From the NCBI GenBank assembly GCA_032622095.1, contig CP136067.1:58939899-59003898 (forward strand): a stretch of DNA of 64,000 nt, in the 5' to 3' direction. The DNA is from Siphonodentalium dalli. Its lineage: Eukaryota; Mollusca; Scaphopoda; Gadilida; Siphonodentaliidae. Made by a program: the position numbers and the translations under genes. This document shows, piece after piece, positions 1 to 12,922 of this stretch. Each line of letters starts with the position of its first letter. Position 1 is the stretch's first letter. The notes under the pieces are model-generated. The model worked only from the letters and a program-made list of their open reading frames with translations. It did no database searches and was not told the DNA's origin.

Positions 1-3000
1 AAACCAATAGATGATATTTTATTTGCAGGATGCTAAACATTAGCTGAGACAAGTAAAATGATATTACATGTACTGATAACAGGAAGATCTATCAGCCACA
101 ATAATGACAGAATGACACAAGTGTGTGAACTGGTTAACATTATTACATGAATTGGGTGGGATACGAACCTGGCCCGACGGCGAGCGCGCCTTGCGACTCA
201 AAGTCCGACGTCAATACCTCACGGCCACCGAAGCAACCCCGTGTGGTATTGACGTAGGACTTTGAGTCGCAAGGCGCGCTCGCCGTCGGGCCGGGGTTCG
301 TATCTCACCCAATCCAAAAAAAATTTGCATTGTCTCAAAAATCAAATTTGCTTCTAAAAATAGGCACCTAGTGTATTGTATAGTCCCAAGCATGTTCTAA
401 GAGCAATGCTCGCCATGTTTCGGAGGCATAAAATATATAACATTGCTGCTGTGCCGTACCTCATATATACATATATTATTACATGAGTTTGTTGTGACGC
501 AATGGTGGTTTTGAATTGTACCTCGCAGCATGACATACGGATAAAATAACATTAACATGTTCACACCTCTGTGCATATCCTGAAAATTGTAGCATTTAGT
601 ATACTAAAATATATGGTTGATATAGCTTCACTTTATTGAAGAAATTAGTGATTTAAGTAGAATAAACCTGATAATTGAGTTATGTTGTCTCTAAAGATGC
701 TGTCAATGCAAATCAGTTTGTATTGTCCAATGACAAGATATATTTTTTATTGAACATTTCAAAACCTTACTTCCTGCTTTTTTCTAGTATTGCAAGCTAG
801 TTCTGTAATCTGATGATTATAATAATCTTCTTTCAACAGTACACAGCTAATAGTGACTGAAGTCATGAGTTCTCGGAAGTGAACCTGGCAGATTATTGAG
901 TGCAAACTTAATTCATTTGAATTTTTCAGGTCGTAACATTATATTTTATAATAAATGTGTGCAACCTAACACGAACTAATAACATCCATTTCTCTTATAA
1001 ATTGGAAATATTATTTTAAAAAGAACACGAAGAAACATAAGATTTATGTGGCTTGATCTAGGTCTCATTTTAGAGATTTAGGAATCAATGATTTTCATGC
1101 AAAAACTTGAAAGTATATATAAAAAAATTGTAAAAAAGTATAATTCTATATGCAAATTGATAATGTTGAAACGACCATCAAAGAAAATTGAAGAACATGT
1201 AAATACAATGATAAACATTCGTCAGGCAACAAGATTAGAGACTCCTTTCAGAAACTTTACAACATATTTATGTTTTCCCACTTAAAAATGTATTCAGGGT
1301 TCTAGACATTCAGTTAAATATAGTGTACATGTGAATTTTAAATAGAAACTAAATTTACATCACTAATAGGTTTTCCCCATAAACACAATGATAAAATCTC
1401 ACATTACATATCAAGTTGGCTCTATTTTACCAACGCAATTTTATTAAACAAATTATTGCTCTAATTTTTAATTTCCCTCTAAATCCTGATAACTCAGAGA
1501 GAATACATGAGAAAAAATTTGGTAGAATTTTTAAATCTATAAACAAGGGTACCTTTTCTGTGTAACAATCCTAGACTCAAATTTTTATTTGCTAGTATCT
1601 AAACAAAAAACAAAACATGTTTTGTTAATATTAGTCTAGAATCCTCAATACATTTTTAAGATTAAATGTTTTAACTTGGTAAAATTGTTTACTTAGAATC
1701 AGTGAAAATAACAACAAAAATTAAGTCATAAATGATACATTTTTAACTTTCAAGTTCCAACACTGATTTGGGAACAAGAATGTGATACCACAAGAGGGAA
1801 ATGGTTTGAGTTAAAAAAAACTGATACTTTTCACTGAACTGGCAAGATTTCCTTAAGAGTTATATCATTAAGACTGTATAATGAACAACATCTAATTCCA
1901 TGCATTAATGAACATAAGTGCTATTAAAGGGGGAGACCAAGCATCAAATTTAGAACACTAAAATGTTAATTGGGGTGCGATTTACTGCTAGCACGGTTGC
2001 TGAAGAAATTCCGCAATGTTTTAGAGAGTTCATACAGCCATCCTGTGATTGGCTCCAATCAGACTTGTTGCTTGTTGCTAATTGACCGACACTGACATAC
2101 AGTGTCACAAAAGTAAAAGGATTCTCTTGAATTTGTTCCAGGCTAACGAACAAGGAGATGCGATATATTAATGGTTTCAGCTATGTAATTTTATTATATT
2201 TCCATCAATTTTTTTTGCGTCAAAATATAATACTATCCACATTCCCAGAAGTGAGAATGTGTTATTACACTGTCAGGATGTTTCTACACTCACAGAACTG
2301 CATCATGGCATCATATGTTTGATGTTTGTGTTCTACGAAATCCTTGGAACTTATATTAATTGAAATGATTGTAAAGTTGTAGCTCCAGGAAATTGGTAGG
2401 GCTAACTGTTTGTTTTATGTCTTGACAAACTGGTGAAGAAATTATAATAAAGACAACATACAATGTTTCTCAACTCGTAAGATGCAGGGATACTAGCGCC
2501 TTAGGAAAATAATCCTCTGCAACTCACTTGAGGAGAAAAATTTATACTGTACTAAGAACATTTAACTATTGTCTAAATACATTCCATAAACCAGTAGCCT
2601 TTAGTTTAGATATTCAAGTGTAATGCAATTGAGACTGTATGATAAACAACATTTAATTCCATGCATTTGATATAAGTGATGTTAAAATGGTCAGGCCCAA
2701 TGTGCATATCATTTATTAAAAATCATAGATTGAATCATTATTTGGTTGGATAACAAAATAGTCTGTTTCTCAGGGAATATTTGTTTCAAAGTGATGAATT
2801 TCAAATTATTGTTGTGAGGAGGCAGGTGCTTATATTTGAAATATTTATCTTAGTTCAATATTGCCCAAAGTCATTAAGTACTGATACGTCTATCACATTT
2901 ACACTTAATTTCAAATCCACACATTTGTAATAAAAGTTGTGTGTATATGCGGTAATATTACTCAATAAAGACATGGAAATTTCATCCATATAATTTGAAA

Positions 3001-3205
3001 TAACCTCGGTCTCTAATTGCACAGTATATGCATATTTACTTAATTATATGGCAATCCATAAATATGAGTGAGGAGCAGGTTTTTTGGAGTCGAGGCTTTC
3101 CAAGAGAAACGAACAATTTTATTTATCTGGCTTTATATGCCAGACTCATTTAGTCTCTATTCAATAACACTTAAGAAATGTATATTGAATGTTCAGCATA
3201 CGAAC
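1..3205 (-). other. PTDSS2 intron 3, non-coding
   Basis: AT-rich sequence with short scattered open frames and no exon I could recognise. A segment near 1869-1925 recurs near 2630-2685, so at least one short dispersed repeat lies here. The next PTDSS2 exon was searched for by eye (AYWRF-like sequence) and not found. Confidence 0.6.
151..313. repeat. tRNA-derived foldback repeat (SINE-like)
   Basis: Two arms of about 75 bp, nearly perfect reverse complements around a short centre. Read on the minus strand, the left arm and centre contain an A-box-like TGGCCGTGAGG and a B-box-like GGTTCGTATCC, spaced as in a class II tRNA. This suggests a tRNA-derived SINE head or tRNA pseudogene duplicated head to head. 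The second copy lacks the A-box part. Confidence 0.6.
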
Positions 3206-3288
3206 CAGGATGTGGCCTCCGGAATGGTCCATCTGGCATCTGAGTGACTCCGAACAGGAGAAAGGCAAGAGCGACGGCTGTCAATCCT
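3206..3288 (-). CDS. PTDSS2: PTDSS2 coding exon 3
   Basis: Begins after a TTATTTGCAG acceptor and reads GLTAVALAFLLFGVTQ then MPDGPFRRPHP, a signature of PTDSS2 proteins. The 3' edge is less certain. A donor GTTCGT at 3205 leaves one base (G) that would start the Ala codon expected next (HP-A-YW in human). A GTATGC a few bases further is the alternative. Confidence 0.82.
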
Positions 3289-5544
3289 CTGCAAATAAAA
3301 CAATTTGTCGCTAAAACATTTGTTCTTATATTGGTCGAGAGCTGCTAACTTTAATTTTCCATTCACTAGCATCGTCCACTGAAGAATGTACAAATTTTTA
3401 ATAGAGCACACTGCTATTGACAATGCATGTCAGATATTTCACCAAGCAGCCATGTGTCGCATAACCGAGTTCAAGCAGAGAGCTGTTTACTGCAGTTACC
3501 ACAAGAAGTTGTTTAGGGGCTGCTCCGAGTAAACCCAAGGAATACAATAATCTTTCAATTCCTAAATTTGCAAATTTCAAAGCAAGGCTCTAAACTGTGC
3601 TGATATCCCACCTTTTTCTATTGTATTCTGTGTCTTCAATCACATCTTCAAACAGCGTGACATAGATCAGTATGCCAGCAAAAATAAGTAATACTGTAAA
3701 TGTATGTGCTTGCCTGTAAAAGAAAGGAAAAATACATGTCAGAGCCAGCCTCAATTCTGACAAATGTTGCTGCCAAAGGAATGCTGATTATTTCCCTGGA
3801 AGTTAATGATAGTGTTTCATCTTACTAGCAAGTTTTATATAGATCACAAAGTATAATATAATAATTAGATATTGATTGAGGGCACCTGTCTGGAAAAGAT
3901 TTTATCAATTAATATCAATTTTATTTGGAATTTCTTACCAAATATCCGGGATAGTAAAAGGGGCTATTTTAGAACAGAAATCTCATGAAAACATTAGCAG
4001 CATACAAAAAGGGAAAACTATCTTATTAGAACCCTCATTCAAGGCAAGATTCATTTCAACTTGGAGAATTCAACGCTAATAATTACACTATCAGTAATAA
4101 ACAAGATATTATTCAGAAATAATCCAAATTATATTGCTATAATTATTTATAATACATGCAACTCATAAATTCACTAAATTCATTAATTTGGGATTATTTA
4201 GTAAAGAAAGGGTTAAAATTGATATGGAATTAAATATGCTGTTTACCAAGCAATAGTTGAGAAGCAATCTATACAAATAAATCAAATAATATTGCTACAT
4301 TGCCATTGATAAAGTTAGAGAGAATTCGAATTTCTTGGTAGGTTTAATATTTCTTATGTAAAGAACTGAATATAGTCTGGTCAAATAGCAAGGATTAAGG
4401 ATATCTTATAAATTTCTAATATGTCCACTTTATATAATAGGAGCTAAATTAAAAACAAAAAATCAGTTATTGCAGTTTCAACAGAAAACTCACTTGAAAT
4501 AGATTCTGGAACTATGGTATTTTAGAGGAATGTGGGCACCCTTGACAATAAAAGGGTTCTATTGTGTTCATAGGAATGAAGTGATATTTGAGGACATTGT
4601 TCCTATACAAAGTGATAATATCATGGATAGTGTTTAGGATGCTACAAATTGATTTGATTTGACGTAAATCAGAATCTTTCATCTGAATTAACTTGATTCA
4701 AAATCGGCTGTCAAATTTCAATTTTTTAGAATTTCTGCCATCTGGTGCATTCTCATGCTGTCTGTACAAACATCAGCTTCGTTTTTGCACAATGAGAATT
4801 AAGGCAAATGGAAGCTTTGTGTATATGAACATAGAGGGCAGCCTTTCCCAAGCATGATGATATCAAACATGCATATCAGAGGTCCATTAAATGTCAATGC
4901 AACAAGATTTATAATTAAACAAAGCCTTGTTAACCAGAGAATTTTGATATGTTGCGCTATCAGAAAATGCATGAAAACAATACATTAAACGATCGTATCA
5001 TCACTATACCTTTTTATATCATGGTAAATGATATATCATTTTGAAAATGTTAATGTTGGACATGTCAGATGATTAATCACATTCAGGGCTTTATGTGAAT
5101 TTCAGGGCGCCACATGTACATGTAGTACGTCTTTTGAATGAAAGTCCGTTTTTGAAGAGCAACAGGGCGGGACTCTGCCCAAAACAGCATCAACCCAACC
5201 GACATCCCAAGCTGTTGTTGACTGAGAAGACAGGTCTACCTCTTTCAAAGAGAACCAAATAAAACATTTGGAAGTTGGGGTATAATATACATGACTTGAG
5301 TAGTGTCATCCAAGGAAAAATATCACATGTTCATATATTCTTAGGTACCAGTATACCAAATTATTAGTTAATACAATACTTGCCAGAAAAAAGTCATTGT
5401 GCCATCATCTGTAAATTCTTTGTTTCTATTCTTCTCTGACTCCCAATCATGGGCAGTCGCCATATGCATCTTGTAGACATTGACCTTATTCTGGTTGATA
5501 TGGTTACTGTTGTTATTATTGTTGTTGTTGTTTACAGCTGCCAT
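3206..5544 (-). CDS. PTDSS2: Phosphatidylserine synthase 2, N-terminal three exons (partial gene)
   Basis: Spliced reading from three exons, 5544-5384, 3713-3612 and 3288-3206, gives about 115 residues. The family swaps serine for the ethanolamine head group of phosphatidylethanolamine in the ER and mitochondria-associated membranes. A poly-Asn N-terminus is followed by DDGTMTFFWQAHTFTV, a hydrophobic segment, NRKRG, a second hydrophobic segment, then FGVTQMPDGPFRRPHP. These align in order with human PTDSS2 (DDGTNTFFWRAHTLTV; TKRG; FGVTQ-DGPF-RPHP) and fit PTDSS1 less well. Both parts are predicted membrane segments. The remaining family length, over 300 residues with most of the membrane core, was not found in 1-3205 and should lie beyond the left edge. 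Intron 1 needs a GC donor to stay in frame. The gene is divergent from UBE2M, 7.3 kb away. Confidence 0.9.
3612..3713 (-). CDS. PTDSS2: PTDSS2 coding exon 2
   Basis: 102 bp between a TTTTACAG acceptor and a GTGGGA donor. It completes the split Trp codon and reads QAHTFTV, a hydrophobic stretch, then an acidic loop with EDTEYNRKR. This is the first membrane segment of the family. It ends two bases into an Arg codon and joins exon 3 in frame. Confidence 0.9.
5384..5544 (-). CDS. PTDSS2: PTDSS2 coding exon 1
   Basis: The ATG is at 5544-5542, followed by MAAV and a run of eight Asn codons that forms an AAC/AAT repeat. The exon is 161 bp, 53 codons plus two bases, and ends within the Trp codon of the conserved FFW. 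The intron begins GCAAGT, so the donor is GC rather than GT. The start is the first ATG in this frame and no acceptor is needed upstream; earlier untranslated exons cannot be excluded. Confidence 0.88.
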
Positions 5545-6860
5545 AATTAACTTCTAACCAACTCATACATATGTGTATAAATAAGGTATATATAGCAGTA
5601 TCAAGTCGACTGAAATAGAAAAAAAACAATATTTACAATCAATTAGACATTTCAAATGTTAACATTGTACCTGTCAAGGTGGTCATTTGTGGTAGAGTTG
5701 CATTTTGAGAAAATTCTCCAAGTCAAAAAAGGGGGATAACTCATGATTAATATGTTGGCGGCTAAAATCAATGGGTTTTTTAATTCAGACATGAGTGTAT
5801 GAAACATTAAGTGAATTATACTCAAAAGTACTGTTTATACACTATATAGTTACATGCTCTTGTTTTTATAAGTGAAATCATATGCACAGTGATGTATTTT
5901 GTTGGAGATGTCGCAGCTGATTGTATATGGGATAATTAATGAACCGCCAGATGACTCGGCTGACTCCCATTACAACTTATAGTGGGCTGCAGAAAAAAAA
6001 ATGTTGATAAAAGTTGAGATTAAAGATTTACAAAATATCTTATTTCTTTTATTTTAAATTGGCATAGCTAATCACAAACCAAAAATCAACATTATTGGCC
6101 TTATAATACGACAATAAACAAAATTTCCATCTACACCTTGTATCGGGCTCGGAATACAACATTTAATCGTCTTTAATGTTCTACTACGCCAACACTGCTG
6201 AACGTGTATGGTAATTAATGTTCTACTACGCCAACACTGCTGAACGTGTACGGTAAACGTATCAGAAAACGAGGCAGACTACAGTAGGATTATGATCATG
6301 TCATTATGTAAATAATATATATATATATATATTTTTGTTAAAAGTAAAAAAATTATTTCACGTATTATTTCAGGTGTTATTAATGTTTCTCAAGTTTATC
6401 ATTATCATTTTTTGGGCAAAACATTGGGCATGAGGTCTAATGCCAAAAAATACAGTACCTAGCTATTGAGCTTTAAATTAAATTAAAGCTTCAAGACCTG
6501 GGCTGCAGCAGCTACTCTACAAACACCGACGGTACCGACCTCCTCCCAACATTGAAATGCCATAAAAGGCCATGAGTTGAACAATAATTCCGATTTAGAT
6601 TCAGATCATTTCAGGTGAAATTCTCCAAAAAGTGTTTTATCAACAGATAAAATTTAGGAACGGCACAAAGTACTACAAACACCAAAGGGATTACCACAGT
6701 CATGCAACGAGGTAGTGTAAAACGGTGCTGCATTCAAACTTTTTGTTATGTAATTAGGTCAAGGGCACACATGTGTCATTGCACACTGGGACTGTTATGC
6801 CAAGGGCACACGTGCGTCATTGCATATTGGGACTGTCCGCTCTGTTTGCAGGTGTTTAAG

Positions 6861-7785
6861 TTGACCTTTGTAGGGGTGATACTATTTACCGAGAACAAGT
6901 CTAAAATTAATAATTAAGTCATAATAATCTACAGTTATAGTGTATATATCAATCTTTAGTGAATATTATACCATATTTGACCTTTTATATGACATATATG
7001 ACATATATATGTAGTTATTTTGCATATACCGAGAACTTGAAACATTGCAGCCGCCGTGCATGTTCTCGGTTGGTGGTAACACAAAGGCATCAGCCGTGCC
7101 TAAGTGTTAATACTTAACTAAGTACTAGCTGCATGATGGGTCTGTTTGTTGATCAAAATTCATTGAGTTGTGTAAAAGGATTTTACTTTCAGCAAGTGAT
7201 TGTGGATCGAACATTTATTCATGACATATGAGATATATAGAACCAGATTTGATGCTCGAAAGCAAAATTAAAACATTCCGGTACCAAACTTTTGCGAGTC
7301 TATGAATTAATTTATCAACGGACTGGAAAATTTAAAAAAACTGCCAGATCTCACAGACAACACGTTTATAAATTGTAAACGATCAACTATAAGAGATATC
7401 ATAAGTACATGGCACAGCGACTGCATTGCATTGGTGATTTCGAATTAGCTCCATGTGCAGCGGAAAAATTTAAAGTAAGACATTTAATTTAGAGCCATCT
7501 TCTCAGAAAACTTAAAATGCGACGATCACTGCTCTGCATATATCAGTATAATTTATTAATTTTAAATGAAAGTTTTGATTTATTTTAACTATATCACTTA
7601 TGGATTAGCCAAAAGAGTTACCAGTTGAGAGGAGACCCTCCATGCAGCTAGTTCTTAGTTAATTAATACCTAGGCACGGCTCATGCCTTTGTGTTACTGC
7701 CAACCGAGATTATTATGACTTAATTAATATTAATTTTAGACTTGTTCTCAGTAAATAGGATCTCCGCCTTTGTACTCTTGGGCTC
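6861..7785. mobile_element. Non-autonomous element with long inverted ends
   Basis: The segment 6868-6930, with TTTACCGAGAACAAGTC, is the reverse complement of 7705-7765. The segment 7058-7140, from CTCGGTTGG to the AACTAAG-ACTAGCTGCATG part, matches the reverse complement of 7632-7712. The left arm is split by about 125 bp of extra sequence. No coding capacity is seen. Class II foldback or MITE-like; exact ends not determined. Confidence 0.6.
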
Positions 7786-8721
7786 CAAATAAACATGCAT
7801 GCACGTTTATTATTTTCTTGGGAAATTCCCCCCCTGCACAGTGCTTATTTGGGTCTGTACGTTTATTAATTTTGAGGCTATGAAAATTTAAATCAGCACA
7901 AACTCAAGATTTCTATATGACTCTGATACCAAAATAATGAGTTTATGTCTTTATGCATGTACATACTAGTATTCAAATATATGACACACATGTGAACATT
8001 TAAATACTGAATGAAACACCACATCACACATACCGTACTATGTTGATTCCTATACTTGACCTACCGGTACACGAACTGTAAAAATAATATGTTTAACAGT
8101 TGATGTTTTGCTCAGAGTTTCCCCTGCACTATTATTTGGGTCTGCACTTTTATTAACTTTCAATGGAATTCCCCCCCTGCACTATTATTGGGGCCTGCAC
8201 TTTTATTTGGAGCCCGAGAGTACGCCTGTTTAGAGAATTGGATTCTCATAACAATAATAAGACATTGGTGGGATTGATGGACAGAGGATAAATAGAAACA
8301 AAGAATATCATGTATATCATTTATATAGCGCTTAATCCCTGGTGTAGCTCTAACATATTTCTGGATCAGAGATTACTTATAATGATAAGTGTGTTATTTT
8401 ATTTCCTGTCGACATCATTAAAATTCTCCATACATATATACGATGACTAGAACCGACATGTGCTGGTACCTGTGGTCACTGGTCACCGAATGTTGGGCAA
8501 TTTTCAGCTGGAGCTCAGTCCTCTATTGACTTACCTATTGTCTTTACCGATGACGCGATGTGTATAAAGTCGAAGGGATAAATTTGAAGGGATAATTATG
8601 TTCAAAAGCTCGGACTTATACACCGACGGTGCATATCACGATGTGGCGATACTACAGCTTGCGATACGACACAAGTATAGGAAATGAGCGTATCACAATA
8701 CATCGATGCATCGTCCCGGGT

Positions 8722-8928
8722 CCTACTAAACAACGAACACAAACGAACATAAACAAACACAGGTCCAAAAAGCGGAGTAGAAGGGTGAAATTTGGTTTGT
8801 GGGTGCGCGTGGGTCCATTCTATGTGTATGTGGTGTTATTTCCATCTTTGATGATTTATTTTTTTAGTTATTAGCATTATTTTAATACAAAACTACTAAA
8901 CAACAAACACAAACGAACATAAGATTAG
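8722..8928. repeat. Dispersed repeat with direct terminal repeats, copy 1
   Basis: Flanked on both sides by a direct repeat of about 28 bp beginning CTACTAAACAAC. An inverted copy is at 11490-11697. Short open frames inside both copies are shadows of this repeat, not genes. Confidence 0.65.
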
Positions 8929-9429
8929 CGGCAGTGCAGAGGCTACCATGCAGGTGTTAATTAACTACGGCTTACTCTGTCTCCTCAACAAGGCTTGTTT
9001 TTACTGCAAGATGATTGTCAATTTTATCACTGATGGCAATAAAAACACGGGGAAACATCAGAGGTCGGCGTTTTAATGCATAGCTAGCAAAACATTTGAG
9101 TGAATGTGAGTGAGTCATTGTTGTCAGTCTCTGAGATGACGTATATAAATTTTCTCAGTCTCGGAGATCACTCTGGTAAATGCTATTTCTGCTTGCTTTC
9201 CTGATGCACGCATACGCTATGTACCAGGCATCTTAAGGAAAATCTCAATCGTAATTTAAGTAAAACAGACAGTGATCAAACTGTCAATAAGATGGAAAAG
9301 TATTCAATAGCGAGAGCGGCTTGTTAACAATAGAAAACATAATCATTTATGACGAAATACAGACAGACATAATTGACAAATATATGTGACAACAGACGAT
9401 ACCTTACATTTATGGAAAGACTAAAGACG

Positions 9430-9937
9430 AAAGTTTTCAATGCTAGAAAACAAAATTCAACAATTCCGAAATGTTGGCAGTGGGTATATGCTGTGAAAAT
9501 ATTTCCAGCGGTCAAAAACCGACACAAAAAGAAAAATGTAGACAGACTTTGTCCGTATACAAATAAGAAATATCGCATAAACCGTATGTTATTGTCATAT
9601 GTTTGACCATTGTGTAAACAAAAGCATAAAAAGTTACTTTCCTGGTGTTTGTTTATATTATGATGGTAAACATAAAGAGCGTTCTTTCAATGTTGCTGAA
9701 TTCCTGACATGGAACTAATAAAGAGCGTTTATATCATTTGTGTGTGATTAGCCAGTAACACGTACTGTGCTGTCTTCTGTAACACAAGCAGGCTCTTGCT
9801 TAGGTAAAATATAGTAGGTCTTTATGATAGCATGCTGTTTACACGATGAACGAAACTGTATGCGTTTTAGTGTTTTTCTGTTTACGGTGATTGGAACAAA
9901 TATGAATATTTTCGACAACTAAGGCCTCCCGTGCCTT
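9430..9937. mobile_element. TTAA-type MITE, partial copy
   Basis: Homologous in reverse to 41506-41990 along most of its length, for example GAATATTTTCGACAACTAAGG near 9903 and the TATCGCATAAACCGTATGTT region near 9570. The open frames on both strands here are repeat-derived. One end is CCTTTAAT, compatible with a TTAA target; the other is eroded. Confidence 0.6.
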
Positions 9938-10555
9938 TAATAATATAATTACTAGTAACAAACAAATTGACTGAGTTTACAGACAATTTAAATGAAACAG
10001 TGACTGACCAACTGCGTGACATTCGAGTGGAGGGGATTTTACACATTATCAGGCATTGCATCATCTTTGGAAGTGAGACACGAAATTTGAACAAATATGA
10101 CGGCCGAACAACGAGACAGGCTAATGCAAAAACTTCTTAATTTTGTGAGTGACAATTCCAAATTTCAACTGACGACAATTAACTATACCCAAAACTACCG
10201 CTCTCGCAAAAAAAACTGGACAAAAAAAAGGAAAGAGTGAAGGCATCAAAAACCAAGACGATCACCAATAAACGACAGAAAGTTAGCATATAGTATGCAA
10301 ATATACATAGTGGATCTCACATGCGTTTCTATTTTATGCGGAATTTATCGGACGAGGTTGATAAATTACGTATAAAATAGAACGAGTTTGAGATAATTTT
10401 TATCACATGGTCATATAATCGCTTATATTTTTATCGAAAACAACAATAATTAACAGACAGAGAACTTTGTCCCAAAGAGCAGCGTGGCGTCATTTCATGC
10501 AACGATATTACACGTGTCTATTACGCTCGAATATTACATAGGAAAATAGTGCTAA

Positions 10556-10734
10556 TCATGTGATAAATAGAGGATCTACAACGAGTCCCCAGTTTATAGC
10601 GGAATTTACAAAACGAGTCCAGTAAATTAGGTCTGGACCGAGCCTTTGGCGAGGTACAGACCTAATTTACTGGTCGAGTTTTGTAAATTCCGCTATAAAC
10701 TTGGGACGAGTTGTAGATTCTATTTATTACATGA
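10556..10734. mobile_element. Palindromic MITE
   Basis: Two arms of about 80 bp, nearly perfect reverse complements, meet near 10645. The ends read ATCATGTGATAAATAG and its complement. Related fragments occur near 10330-10415 and 11093-11125. No coding capacity. Confidence 0.7.
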
Positions 10735-11489
10735 TCCAAAACCTCGACAAAACATACTTGAATCAACAAATGGGACGCGAAACTAACATCAACTTCTATA
10801 AGGCATGCGATGACGTTTCTCACAACTCTACGTTGTTTGCCCGCGCAAAGAGATAGTCCCAGATAAATAAAGACTGTTTGGCGTACTTAATGGCGTATAT
10901 TTAATGACATAACTTTTTTAAATCTTCATTCATTATAGTTTGTTGAAATTATATTGGAAGCCATAGTATTTTGAGACGTAGCGTACGGAATGTAAAGAAA
11001 CCACAAACCGGAAGTCAAAGGTCACCTGGCACTATTTCCTGTTATTAAACGAACGTTTAATATCACAATTTATAGAATGGGTTTATTGAATGGAATAAAG
11101 GTCGGATCATGTAATAAAATAACATATAGACTTCTTGGATTCATATCAAATAAGTGCATTACTTGATTTTAATGATTTAAATAATGTAACATTTTGCTGG
11201 AGCCATTTTCATCCATGTACTGACTTCAAGGAGAACAAACTCTGCCCATCGTTCCGCCGGGGCTGAGTTGTAAAATAATATATAAATATTCGATTGTATA
11301 TAAAACAAACTTTGATTCTAGTACCTGAAGCTCTACTGAAAGAGCAGTGTGATGCCAGGGAAGTTAAACGAAGTAATAATAAGACAAACTAACTAAGTCA
11401 AAACAACTCAGTGACAAAGAGACAGAGTATAAGCCGTAGAGAAAGCGGTAGTTAATTAACACCTTTATTAACACCTTTGCAATATGGCC

Positions 11490-11697
11490 AATCTCATGTT
11501 CGTTTGTGTTCGTTGTTTAGTAGCTTTGCATTCAAATAATGCTTATAACTCGAAAAATAAGTCATCAAAGTTGGAAATAACACCACATACACATATAATG
11601 GACCCACACGCATCCACAAACCAAATTTCACCCTTCTACTCCGCTTTTTGGACCTGTGTTCGTTTATGTTCGTTTGTGTTCGTTGTTTAGTAGGACC
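11490..11697. repeat. Dispersed repeat with direct terminal repeats, copy 2 (inverted)
   Basis: Reverse complement of 8722-8928, with the same GTTCGTTTGTGTTCGTTG direct repeats at each end. Orientation is opposite, so the two copies form an inverted pair 2.6 kb apart. Confidence 0.65.
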
Positions 11698-12813
11698 GAT
11701 CGTCCCATCCATGATCCAGGGCTGCGGAACGAAAAATGTTGATAAAAGTTAAAATATAGGACTTACAAATTAACTTTTTAATATCTTTTATTTGTAACTA
11801 GTATAGCTTACCACAAACCAAAAATCAACATTATTGGCATTATAATAAAAAAATTATATTAACGACAATAACTTGAATAAGTCATTAAGTGAATAATTAA
11901 TAAATTATGAATAAACAAAATTGAAATTTCCAACTACACCTTTTAGTTTTAACGGGCTCAGACTACAATTTTTAGTGTGTCCCTCTATATGCCTGGGAAG
12001 ATAGAACTTCTACAGATTCGAATACACCCACTTAATGACTGCAATCCTCACCAGTGAACAAATCTCTGAGTCTACGTGTGTCGTCATGCAACACTCCCAC
12101 TGCCACTCAGCTCACTGCTGATCTGCCCTGGCCAACGTTCAATGTTTCATGCAATTTTCATTTGAACAGATTGGGTGAAACATAATTGCAAAATACACAT
12201 AAACACACCCTAATTGTCTAACATCCAAATTACACAAATCAGATTCCATTTACTCTAGATGAATCGATAAAAGCACCAATAATAGTCGCACTGTGCATAA
12301 AATATTTTGTCGTTATCACGTATTTATTACCGGTGTTTATTTTACAATCGTCTTCAGAAATATGTTCCAACTAGTCCATATTTTGGCCAACGATTTTTCT
12401 TGTATAAGTTGTATATAGTCACATTACATACATGATTACAACTAAAAGTCGATTCAAATGCAATGCGTATGCAGTAGATACCATAGTTAAGCCACATAAT
12501 GGGGTTTTCAATCGTTTTATTTTTAAATATCCGGATTTTTTTTAGTAGAGTTCAAAATCGTGCACCGTGTAGAAACAAATAATTTGAATTTAGTTTCGTA
12601 CCCCATAAAACATTAAATACGCATAAAGGTGATAAAAATGTATTCGATACAAGGGATCTACAAATATTTAAAGTCTAGTAATGAAGAGTAAATTTTAAAA
12701 TGGAGTTTCTTACTAATACATTCTCCGAAAATAACTAGCTTTACATGATGGAAAACTTTCCCATTTTTGTTCTGCTGTGATTATTCATCGCTTTTAATAT
12801 ACATTTCACAATC

Positions 12814-12922
12814 ATGATTAAGCTGTTCACACTTAAACAGCAGAAAAAGGATGGTTTGGATTCTTCAGACAAATCAAGCAATCAGAAAAAGGCATCTGCG
12901 GCTCAGTTGAGGGTTCAAAAAG
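12814..12922 (+). CDS. UBE2M: UBE2M exon 1 (docking peptide)
   Basis: ATG at 12814 reads [12 protein letters not shown], an acidic/Ser linker, then [12 protein letters not shown], very close to vertebrate UBE2M. It ends one base into codon 37 before GTAAAT. MIKLF is the family's conserved start and fixes the initiation codon. Confidence 0.97.

Larger units (their letters stand above)
5545..12813. other. Divergent intergenic region packed with repeats
   Basis: It separates the PTDSS2 and UBE2M start codons. Contents: a dispersed repeat at 5989-6120 that recurs at 11725-11850; a two-copy ~44 bp tandem at 6173-6253; an AT tract near 6316; a two-copy ~42 bp tandem near 6758-6835; and the inverted-repeat elements listed separately. 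No open frame here looks like a gene. Promoters for both flanking genes should lie here but none can be pinpointed. Confidence 0.6.

Noticed and set aside
2580-2610. A minus-strand GYWF stretch considered as the next PTDSS2 exon (A-Y-W-R-F expected)
   Set aside because: A stop codon follows within a few codons and no other family residues match.
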